Source of the DNA: Parasphingorhabdus marina DSM 22363
GTDB lineage: Bacteria; Pseudomonadota; Alphaproteobacteria; Sphingomonadales; Sphingomonadaceae
Assembly (NCBI RefSeq): GCF_900128895.1
Contig: NZ_FSQW01000002.1
Span: 1,521,201 to 1,585,200 of the forward strand
Length of the DNA stretch: 64,000 bases
Direction of reading: 5' to 3'
The notes under the pieces are model-generated. The model did not search any database. It worked only from the letters and a program-made list of their open reading frames with translations, and was not told the DNA's origin. Every line of letters starts with the position of its first letter. Position 1 is the stretch's first letter. A program made the position numbers and the translations under genes. This document shows positions 45,299 through 52,815 of this stretch, piece after piece.

Positions 45299-46132
45299 AT
45301 GGCAAAGACAAGGATCGGGATCTGCGCGCCTTCCACACCGATATATGAGGAAGAAGCACAGCAACTGACAGCGATTGCGGCGGACAGCCATCCGGATGCC
45401 GAACTGGTCTTTCATGACCAGTGTTTCGCCATTGCCGGGCATTTTGCCGGGCCCGACGACCTGCGCACGGATGCCTTGCTCTCTCTCGCCAATGACCCGG
45501 CAATCGATGCAATCTGGTTTGCGCGCGGTGGCTATGGCGCGGCACGTATCGCGGAACCGGCCCTGGCCGGGCTGACCTCGGCTGCGGGGGAGAAAACCTA
45601 TATGGGGTATAGCGACGGCGGCAATCTGCTCGGCGCGCTTTATAAAGCGGGAATCGGTGCGCCGGCCCATGGCCCGATGCCGGTTGATATTCGCCGCGAC
45701 AATGGGGATATCGCCGTCCGCCGAGCACTGGACTGGCTCGTCCACCGGGACAAGGGTGCGCTGGAGCCCCATGTCGAGCCGGGGCAGACATATGCCGCGT
45801 TCAATCTGATGACACTGGCGATGATGGTTGGCACGCCACTGCTGCCTGATCTTTCAGGCCATGTGCTGATGGTCGAGGAGATTGCCGAATATCACTATGC
45901 CTTCGACCGGGCGCTGTTCAATGTCACCACTCATCTCGCGGACAGCGGTCTGGCCGGCCTGTATCTCGGCCGGGTCAGCGATGTCCCGGTAAACAACCGG
46001 CCATTCGGTGAAGAAACCGAGGAGATTGCCAGCCGCTGGTGCGACCGGACCGGGATCCCCTGGCTGGGGCGCGCCGATATCGGACATGACATGGAGAACA
46101 AGATTGTCCCCTTTGGCAAGCTCGCCGCCTGA
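45299..46132 (+). CDS. ldcA: LD-carboxypeptidase (S66 family)
   Basis: 277 residues from the ATG at 45299; an in-frame TTG at 45254 is the only upstream alternative. The S66 catalytic residues are visible: Ser in YMGYSDGGNLLGALY, Glu in LMVEEIAEYHYAFDR and His in DIGHDMENKIVPFG. Also present are ARGGYGAARI and AHGPMP. It removes the terminal D-Ala from cytosolic murein tetrapeptides, giving tripeptide for reuse. It is transcribed divergently from the Mur-ligase-like gene (54-bp gap), which suggests shared control of cell-wall recycling. Confidence 0.93.
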   Translation: MAKTRIGICAPSTPIYEEEAQQLTAIAADSHPDAELVFHDQCFAIAGHFAGPDDLRTDALLSLANDPAIDAIWFARGGYGAARIAEPALAGLTSAAGEKTYMGYSDGGNLLGALYKAGIGAPAHGPMPVDIRRDNGDIAVRRALDWLVHRDKGALEPHVEPGQTYAAFNLMTLAMMVGTPLLPDLSGHVLMVEEIAEYHYAFDRALFNVTTHLADSGLAGLYLGRVSDVPVNNRPFGEETEEIASRWCDRTGIPWLGRADIGHDMENKIVPFGKLAA

Positions 46133-46138
46133 TTGTCG

Positions 46139-46555
46139 TCAGGCCGTACCGGTAAAATAGCGGACAACATCCACCGCATCGATAACCAGCGAGATGCCGT
46201 TTATCGTCAGATAGAGCAGGATATATTTGCCGAACAGCGTTTCTGCTGGCGCATGCTCCACGCGCCGGCTCCATATCCAGAGCCAGGCCGGTGTCCAGAA
46301 TACCAGATGCGCCAGACCGAGGAGCCGGACATAGCCATATTCGGCATAGAGCAAGTTCATCATCGCCGCGGCGGCAAAAAAGGCGGCGAGAATGGCCCAG
46401 GCTTCCAGACGAACACCCCACGACTTTTCCCGGCGTCTGAACAGGAACAGGATCGCGGCCATATTGACCGCCCCCATGCTGTACATCCAGATTTTCAGCC
46501 AGGTGGGCTGAAGCGCAATCGCTTCACTCAAAGTCGCGGGGTCTATTCCATTCAC
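46139..46555 (-). CDS. Hypothetical four-helix membrane protein, 138 aa
   Basis: No family recognised. Four hydrophobic helices are evident (about residues 20-40, 50-70, 75-95 and 110-135), e.g. MYSMGAVNMAAILFLF and YILLYLTINGISLVIDAV. Its start overlaps the stop of the yghU gene by 4 nt, so it is co-translated with it. Convergent with ldcA (6-bp gap). Confidence 0.7.
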   Translation of the reverse strand: MNGIDPATLSEAIALQPTWLKIWMYSMGAVNMAAILFLFRRREKSWGVRLEAWAILAAFFAAAAMMNLLYAEYGYVRLLGLAHLVFWTPAWLWIWSRRVEHAPAETLFGKYILLYLTINGISLVIDAVDVVRYFTGTA

Positions 46556-47430
46556 TCTGCTGCTTCTCCTATTTTGTCCTGTGTCCGGAGTTCAAAATCG
46601 CTCGCATCATGGCGTTCGTGCAACTGCCCTTCGGGATCGCCCCAGGCGCGATTGACCATCTTGCCCCGCTGCACGGCTTCTCGCTGACCGATCAGTTCGG
46701 TCCAGCGGTTCACATTCTTGTAGGATGCGGTGTCCAGAAATTCGGCGGCTTCATAGACAATGTTCGATACCAGCGCGCCATACCAGGGCCAGATCGCGAT
46801 ATCGGCGATCGAGTATTCGTCCCCGGCCATATATTCATTGTCCGCCAGATGCCGGTCTAGCACGTCCAGCTGGCGCTTCACTTCCATCGCGAACCGGTCG
46901 ATACAATATTCGATTTTCAGCGGTGCATAAGCATAGAAATGCCCAAAACCGCCGCCCAGATAGGGTGCACTGCCCATTTGCCAGAACAGCCAGTTCAGAG
47001 CTTCCGTGCGTTTGGCATGATCTGTCGGCAGCAGGGCACCGAATTTCTCCGCAAGATAGAGGAGGATAGAACCAGACTCGAACAGACGCGTCGGCGGATT
47101 GGTGCTGTGATCCATCAGCGCCGGGATTTTGGAATTGGGGTTGATATCGACAAAACCGCTTCCGAACTGGTCGCCATCCCCGATATTGATCAGCCAGGCA
47201 TCATATTCTGCGCCGGAATGCCCCAGCGCGAGCAATTCCTCCAGCATGACCGTAACCTTGACCCCATTGGGAGTGGCCATGGAGTAAAGCTGCAACGGGT
47301 GCTTGCCGACAGGAAGTTCGACTTCCCTGGTTGGTCCCGCAATCGGACGATTGATATTGGCAAACCGCCCTCCGTTTTCCTTGTTCCATTTCCAGACCTT
47401 CGGGGGTGAGTAAGCGGCGGGGTAATTCAT
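46552..47430 (-). CDS. yghU: Glutathione-dependent disulfide-bond oxidoreductase (YghU-like GST)
   Basis: 292 residues from the ATG at 47430, chosen because AGAGGA lies upstream and the N-terminus MNYPAAYSPPKVWKWNKENG matches YghU; the longer frame to 47592 is not credible. The GST N-domain has VELPVGKHPLQLYSMATPNG and INPNSKIPALMDH; the GSH-binding block is RLFESGSILLYLAEKFG; the helical C-domain includes YSIADIAIWPWYG. YghU uses glutathione to reduce disulfides. It adds to several glutathione-linked genes in the window. Confidence 0.93.
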   Translation of the reverse strand: MNYPAAYSPPKVWKWNKENGGRFANINRPIAGPTREVELPVGKHPLQLYSMATPNGVKVTVMLEELLALGHSGAEYDAWLINIGDGDQFGSGFVDINPNSKIPALMDHSTNPPTRLFESGSILLYLAEKFGALLPTDHAKRTEALNWLFWQMGSAPYLGGGFGHFYAYAPLKIEYCIDRFAMEVKRQLDVLDRHLADNEYMAGDEYSIADIAIWPWYGALVSNIVYEAAEFLDTASYKNVNRWTELIGQREAVQRGKMVNRAWGDPEGQLHERHDASDFELRTQDKIGEAAE

Positions 47431-48422
47431 GTGGGACGTCCTCTTTTCTTTGAGCGGCTCCGGGCGAGCCAACTGCGTGCAAGGATCGCTTAACAAAGAA
47501 AAGGAAGGACTGGCAAACAGGCAAAACTTTGGGCGAACCAAGTTTTTGTGAGCTGATGTTTCGGGCAGGCCCGACAAGTGCGAAGGAATCATGCAAATCC
47601 TCGCAACAGGCCGATCGCCGGGTGACCTCTTGAAAGTCTACCAAAGTCTCGTTGAAATGAACGCCGATCGCTCGCCGTGGGAAAACGGCTTTTCACTCCC
47701 CGCTTTACGGCGTCAGGCCGAACCGTCCGCAGCGAATTGTCATTGGCAAAATCGCCCGGCCCTGAAACAGACCTGCGAAAACCGTGGCCGGACGGCGGGC
47801 CATCGCCGCATCCTTCCGCCATCGATCGCAGGTGACCCATCGGCGAGGATTGTGCAGGCGCCGATGCTGCTCGCAAGCTTCGCAGCCAGGCGGATGCCCG
47901 CCTTGTGTATAGGGATCTGAATATGGATCGGGTGCAAACCCATTGGGTAAAAGCTGAACCAAATCGACAGAGAGTCCAGGTGTGTTGAGGGTACCTGGAC
48001 TCTCTGTCTATGGGAGCGATTCGGCACATGGAGGCAACCATGATAGCGACCCTGTGCTCCCATTTTCTGATGCGCATGCCGCGCAAATTCTTCACCGCAG
48101 GGCGGCCGTCATGGGGAACACCGAAAGGAGTCCCCTCCACCTGCAAGAAATGAACATTGACCGACAGAAGCTGGACTTTTTTCACCCTTGCAATTGTTGA
48201 CACCCGATGAGCACAATGCTCCGACCTGCAAATGGGGTGACGCGCGCATACCCCTTGACGAAACGCCACGTTCGGGAAACTCCCGTACGGCGGCATCAGC
48301 CCCATTCGCATGATCGCGAGAGCAACGCCCCCTGACCACGAAAAGACTGTTGCCCGGGAATCGCGATAAAAGCTTGCATTTTATCTCTATATTTTCGTTA
48401 TATTATGTGCTTTTTCAAAGGT
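47431..48422. other. Nearly 1-kb segment without a convincing gene
   Basis: All frames here give short or Arg/Ser/Pro-rich translations without family character; the longest (minus 47589-48311) looks non-coding. The segment contains one very strong perfect hairpin at 47966-48008 and ends in a short AT-rich block (about 48365-48422) just beyond the haloperoxidase-family stop. It may be a decayed gene, hold a non-coding RNA, or be the scar of an insertion; I cannot choose. Confidence 0.55.
47966..48008. repeat. Perfect 16-bp inverted repeat (stem-loop)
   Basis: GACAGAGAGTCCAGGT (47966-47981) is exactly complementary in reverse to ACCTGGACTCTCTGTC (47993-48008), with an 11-nt loop. There is no T-run on either side, so a simple intrinsic terminator is not indicated. 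It stands alone in a gene-free segment. Confidence 0.85.
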
Positions 48423-49901
48423 TTATAATTCGTCAGGCAGAAATCTGCTCAAAGCATTTCGGGCGGTGATGCAGGCAAACTCGACGGCTTTCTCATGATC
48501 CAGCAACCAGTTTACTCCTCCAAATATCCGGCTCATGCCGCAATCTTCCAGTATCTCGCTCAGGCTCGCCCATTGCCGTTGTGGCGCAGCACCATCCAGC
48601 CAAAGCTCGGCATCCGGGGCAGTCTGCGCAATTTGAATCCGGTCGGATTGAAGCAAATGGCGCAAGATTTCTGTTCCTGCGGCAGCGATGGCAGAATGGC
48701 TGGACGTGTAGGCGGGGTATTCAGGAGTGGGGATGGCACTGCACCAGTCCTTGTCGAGCGTCACCCGAGGATCGGAATTGCCCAGAGCCCCTCCCCTGCA
48801 ACGGATGGCCGTCTCGGGTCGCATGATGTCAAAGTGATATTTGCTATCCCAGGCCTGAACCGTAACATCGGACTGCACCATCCCGATGAGTGCAAACACG
48901 CGGGCGAGGCCGAGAAAGTCCAGACCGCGATCGCGCAAGGCCAGGATTGCGATCAACAGAAAATGACCCGCAATGGTCACGCCACCGGGAATTCCGGACC
49001 AGAACAGGGCCGATTGCGTCTGGTCAGGCGTCCTCACCATGCTTTGTGCCCCGCCCACGCTGCGGAGCAAGTCAAAGTCTTCGGCAAAATCCGGGCCGGC
49101 CGGGTTATGAAAAAAATCGGCCCGCAATGGCGTTTGGCGACAGGATGTCCAGAGCGCAATTTTGCCAAATCCGGGAAATATGCCACCCACATTGGTCCGT
49201 GATGCCAGTTCCGGTACCCGGGATTCTTCGCGCCAGGCAGCTTGCCATTTCAATGGATGGTGCGGTCGCGGGTACCGTCCAAGATTATATCCGGACAGAC
49301 CCGGTTCGCTATCGTCACCGGATCGGGAGCGCATCACAGCCTGCCCGGCAATTTCACCCCAGACGATAGCTTCCGTGACACCGGACCGGTCCGGCAGATT
49401 TCCAATGAACCGGTCAAATGCAACCGCACAGGAACAATCCAGCAGATATTCCGTCACCGTCGCAAAGGCCTTGCCATAAGCTGCTTGCGGGTCTGCACCA
49501 GCCGGAGCCTGCGCGAGTGCTGCCGCAAGATCTGCCCCAAAGCCCGAAGCGAAATCTTCAAGGCCGGGTCCGGGCTGGTTTCGCGAGCGCTCATGTCCGC
49601 GCGGTGTGACGGCTCGCGCCGCCAGGTAGCCGGCCACCATTGGCATTGCCAGACAATAGCTTGACCGGGGGAAAGGAACCTGATGATCCCGCACTTTTTG
49701 CAGAAGGACATCGATCCAGTAAAAGACCGTATTACTATTCCGGGAGTCCAGGACTGACGGCAAATAGGAAAAACATTTTTGCGTTGAGTCCGAGCGGGAA
49801 GAAGCAGCACCGACTGGCCCGTGTGCCAGCCGTGAAACGGCGGTCTTGCTATCCTGACTTCCCTCTGTCCGAGAATCAGCAGGAACCCGGTGTTCGGTCA
49901 T
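48423..49901 (-). CDS. Vanadium-dependent haloperoxidase / PAP2-superfamily homologue with altered active site
   Basis: 492 residues from the ATG at 49901; the frame is open to 50132 but the extra 77 residues look non-coding. Three signature blocks align with fungal vanadium chloroperoxidase: K-x6-RP as KYHFDIMRP (Lys354, Arg361), YTSSHS (His402; the usual SGH Gly is Ser), and SRIFGGVNW, where Arg458 is followed after five residues by Asn464 instead of the His that ligates vanadate or acts as phosphatase nucleophile. Codon 464 reads AAC. So the fold is clear but haloperoxidase or phosphatase activity is doubtful. No signal peptide seen. Downstream (3') is the gene-free segment; upstream, after a hairpin, lies a winged-helix regulator. 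Confidence 0.78.
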   Translation of the reverse strand: MTEHRVPADSRTEGSQDSKTAVSRLAHGPVGAASSRSDSTQKCFSYLPSVLDSRNSNTVFYWIDVLLQKVRDHQVPFPRSSYCLAMPMVAGYLAARAVTPRGHERSRNQPGPGLEDFASGFGADLAAALAQAPAGADPQAAYGKAFATVTEYLLDCSCAVAFDRFIGNLPDRSGVTEAIVWGEIAGQAVMRSRSGDDSEPGLSGYNLGRYPRPHHPLKWQAAWREESRVPELASRTNVGGIFPGFGKIALWTSCRQTPLRADFFHNPAGPDFAEDFDLLRSVGGAQSMVRTPDQTQSALFWSGIPGGVTIAGHFLLIAILALRDRGLDFLGLARVFALIGMVQSDVTVQAWDSKYHFDIMRPETAIRCRGGALGNSDPRVTLDKDWCSAIPTPEYPAYTSSHSAIAAAGTEILRHLLQSDRIQIAQTAPDAELWLDGAAPQRQWASLSEILEDCGMSRIFGGVNWLLDHEKAVEFACITARNALSRFLPDEL

Positions 49902-50401
49902 GCCGGGAATTCCCGGTCTGCCGCCGGCCCCGGAAAGGTCGAATATGAAAAATCTGGAAATTGTCTCGCCATCGCTGCGACCGCCCCTAATCCGCCCATG
50001 ACCTTCACCCGTTTGAGCGCAATATGGACTGGAATCTTGCAGATCAGCTGTATTTTTTATCGAAACTGGAACATTCCATACTCGACAATATCCATCAAAA
50101 AATTCGCGAAAATGCAGGAAATCTGCAAGCATCGATTGCTGCTACGGATTATAGTGATGTCCTGTTCCGCAATTGTGCCAAGCGATTGCAACATCATCCG
50201 ATGGGAACAGAGTCAGTTTGTGGTCGCAAATCGATAACCCACATTGTCGGCCAACACCTGGCGCATCAAATCAGATCGACGTCACTGGTCCGGCGATCGC
50301 TGATTTTGGAGAGAGCGGCCACCAGCATGTGGTTCGCTCTCTCCCTTATTTGCCCGCGATGACAGATCTGCCCCGGCCAAAAGTTCGGTCGGATTACCGT
50401 G
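49902..50401. promoter_or_regulatory. Spacer upstream of the haloperoxidase-family gene, with palindrome and hairpin
   Basis: About 500 bp without a credible gene. It has a 14-bp perfect palindrome CCGGGAATTCCCGG at 49903-49916 directly before the chosen start codon, and a strong hairpin at 50308-50344. The palindrome could be an operator or could occlude translation; both are inference. Confidence 0.4.
50308..50344. terminator. Strong hairpin after the winged-helix/TPR regulator gene
   Basis: GGAGAGAGCG (50308-50317) pairs perfectly with CGCTCTCTCC (50335-50344), and CCAC/GTGG extends the stem inside. It lies 58 bp beyond the regulator stop. No good T-run follows on the minus strand, so terminator function is probable by position only. 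Confidence 0.5.
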
Positions 50402-52069
50402 TCATCCCGATATCGGGGCGTTTTCGGGAATTCCGGCAACCCGCAGTCCTGACAGACACCTGTTCAGCATCTCCGGATGTTCGAACGGCTGACGCATGGC
50501 AAAGGTTTGGACGGCGAAGTCCGGATTGATCCGCAGAATATTCCGCCCCGCTTCCCGCGACTTGTCCGGCTGGCCCAGTTCCGCATGAATGACCGCCAGC
50601 GTGCAGTGCGCAAAGAAATATTCCGGATCGAGGCCCAGACATTCGTGGGCCGCTGCAATGGCTTCTTCATAGCGCCTTTGGAACAGCAGAATGGCTCCCA
50701 AAACTTCCGGATTACCGGCCTTGTACAAGGGCGCCATGCGCATCGCTTTTCGAAGCAGAATTTCGGCGGTATCCAGATCATTGCGGTACATTTTGACGGC
50801 GCCTGCACATCCCAGCGCATAATTGTTATTTGGGCCTTTCTCGATCGCCTGATTTGCCATTCTGTCGGCCTCCTCAAACTGACGAAGCGAGACCAGGATC
50901 AGAGACAACAGACCAACAATGCCCGCATTTTCAGGATCAATCTCCAATCCCTGCTGAGCCGCCTCACGCGCCGCATTCAGAGCAAAGGTCTGGTTCCCGG
51001 ACCAGCCTCCCAAAGCCTCGGACCACCATGAATATCCGATCCAGCTCCATGCACCGGCATATCGGCTATCCAGTTCCACCGCGCGCTGCGCATGCTGCCG
51101 TCCCTCCAGGACATTTGCCTGACGATGGGTCAGGCAAAGTTCGCGCGCTTTCAAAACCGCTTCCCAGGCCTCGTAGCTATTTGTCCCCTCGGACCAGAGT
51201 CTCGCATCATCTCCGTCGGTCAATTGCACCTGCAATGCCGTGATGATCTCGCGAGTCATTTCGTCCTGCAGTTCGAATATATCACGCATCTCGCGATCAT
51301 ATTTCTCCGCCCAGACATGATCGCCGGTGATGGCATCAATCAGTTGCACCGAAATCCGGAAGCGATCATTAAATCGACGCACGCTGCCATCCAGGACATG
51401 CTGGACATCCAGCTCTCTGCCGAGCGCCTGAATGTCGGACAGGTCCGGCCCGTTAGAGTCTGTGGCCGCCTGCCCTTCCGGGTCATCCGCACGCGCCAGC
51501 CGTCCAATAACAAACAGCCTTGGAACTTTGGTCAGCGCCGTAATAATATCTTCGCATATCCCATCGGCAAAAAAGCTGTGTTCCGGGTCATCGGACATAT
51601 TTTTGAATGGCAGGATCGCGATCGCAGCATGACCGCCACCACCCGTTTTCAAAGGTTCAGCGTCCAGTCTGTGGTCGGGCGCCGAAACAGCAAGCGAAGC
51701 GGAGGGGCCGGTTTTGCCGATAGTCTGTAATCCATCACGAGCATCAGCAGAATCGGGGTTGATGACGACGGGATTCCCGACAAATCGGAACCCCCGATTA
51801 TGCATGGTCTTTATCAGCCGCTGCTCCTTGCCATTGTCCGACACGGCCAGGCGGACTGATCGAATCCGGCTGTTTACGACGGCTTCCGATACAATCCGTC
51901 CGTTCCAGACCCCCGCATTGATTTCATCTTTTGAAACAACACGGTCATGGTGAGACAACAGCAATTCAAGAAGTGCATAAACCTGTGGCTGCATTTGCAC
52001 CGGAACACCGTTCCGAAAAAGCTCCTGCAACTTTGTATTCAGTTCAAAATCTTCAAATCGATAAATCAT
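50402..52069 (-). CDS. Winged-helix (Trans_reg_C) regulator with TolB-like and TPR domains, paralogue 1
   Basis: 555 residues from the ATG at 52069 (MIYRFEDFELNTKLQEL), the usual N-terminus of this family. OmpR/CadC-type DNA-binding domain about residues 1-98 (VYALLELLLSHHDRVVSKDEI, VVNSRIRSVRLAV, NRGFRFVG), then a TolB-N/adenylate-cyclase-associated domain (IAILPFKNMSDDPEHSFFADG, about 148-290), then TPR-like repeats to the end. No transmembrane helix is seen, unlike CadC/ToxR, so it is probably cytosolic. A similar protein is encoded at 52816-54471. Target genes and signal unknown; the haloperoxidase homologue downstream is a candidate. Confidence 0.85.
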   Translation of the reverse strand: MIYRFEDFELNTKLQELFRNGVPVQMQPQVYALLELLLSHHDRVVSKDEINAGVWNGRIVSEAVVNSRIRSVRLAVSDNGKEQRLIKTMHNRGFRFVGNPVVINPDSADARDGLQTIGKTGPSASLAVSAPDHRLDAEPLKTGGGGHAAIAILPFKNMSDDPEHSFFADGICEDIITALTKVPRLFVIGRLARADDPEGQAATDSNGPDLSDIQALGRELDVQHVLDGSVRRFNDRFRISVQLIDAITGDHVWAEKYDREMRDIFELQDEMTREIITALQVQLTDGDDARLWSEGTNSYEAWEAVLKARELCLTHRQANVLEGRQHAQRAVELDSRYAGAWSWIGYSWWSEALGGWSGNQTFALNAAREAAQQGLEIDPENAGIVGLLSLILVSLRQFEEADRMANQAIEKGPNNNYALGCAGAVKMYRNDLDTAEILLRKAMRMAPLYKAGNPEVLGAILLFQRRYEEAIAAAHECLGLDPEYFFAHCTLAVIHAELGQPDKSREAGRNILRINPDFAVQTFAMRQPFEHPEMLNRCLSGLRVAGIPENAPISG

Positions 52070-52223
52070 CTTCAGTGCGCCTCTATGCCTCTTGCCAAAT
52101 CGGCGTCGAAAGATTCTGGCGCACGCTCGGAACGGCACTTGTCAGAATAGCAAATTGCATCAGATTGGAGGAGTCCGTGCCATGCCGGTTCCCTTCGGCC
52201 GAAACACATGGGGAGATACCGGA

Positions 52224-52640
52224 TCAGTATTTCGACATCTTTGCCGGGATAACGGGGCGGATGGTTTCATTGTCGTTGACGCGCCTCGGCTTTTCAGCAG
52301 GTTTCGCGCGAAAGACAGTTTTCAGGTTGATCACTTTTTTTGTTGCAACACGCGGACGTGACGGGCTTCGCACCGGGCCATAATAGCCAAATTTTCTGCG
52401 ATGATATGTTGGTTTTCCGGACAAAAGTTCAAAAAAAAACCGGATAGTCCGGGCCAGCAAATGGAAGGTGATCTGACACACCCGCATCAATAGAAGTACC
52501 GGAAAGAAGGGAAAAAAACCAAACCGCTTTCGATAGAAATGGGAGAGCTGGTCGTCGCTCCAAAACCGCACATACAGAGCAGCGAGCACGAAATTCAGCG
52601 CGAGGTACAGAAGCAAGAATGCCAAAAGTTTGAATGTCAT
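52224..52640 (-). CDS. Hypothetical membrane-anchored basic protein, 138 aa
   Basis: No family recognised. From the ATG at 52640 (GGAAAA upstream) the protein starts MTFKLLAFLLLYLALNFVLA, a membrane helix. A second hydrophobic or aromatic stretch lies near residue 45 (FGFFPFFPVLLLMRVCQITF), and the C-terminal 60 residues are strongly basic. It sits between the two paralogous regulators on the same strand, which hints at a linked role. It may be a small membrane effector or partner; that is inference. Confidence 0.6.
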   Translation of the reverse strand: MTFKLLAFLLLYLALNFVLAALYVRFWSDDQLSHFYRKRFGFFPFFPVLLLMRVCQITFHLLARTIRFFFELLSGKPTYHRRKFGYYGPVRSPSRPRVATKKVINLKTVFRAKPAEKPRRVNDNETIRPVIPAKMSKY

Positions 52641-52815
52641 ATCACATTTTCCAGTTGCTGATCCCAGACTTTCGCGTTGTGCCAACTAACCCCTCACAAC
52701 ATGACTGGCTCCCCGGCAATGCAAATACCCTGCAAGTTTCAAACCTGGTGGTCAGTTGTGCACATATCCACGTCCCATGCTTGCAGAAGAGCTGCACAAG
52801 AGGTCGAGAAATACG

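Noticed and set aside
47589..48311. Minus-strand frame of 240 codons in the gene-free segment
   Set aside because: Composition (Arg/Ser/Pro-rich, no hydrophobic core), no ribosome site and no recognisable motif; runs straight through the 16-bp inverted repeat.
49902..50132. N-terminal extension of the haloperoxidase homologue to 50132
   Set aside because: The 77 extra residues look non-coding and include the palindrome; family proteins do not have such a segment. Not fully excluded.
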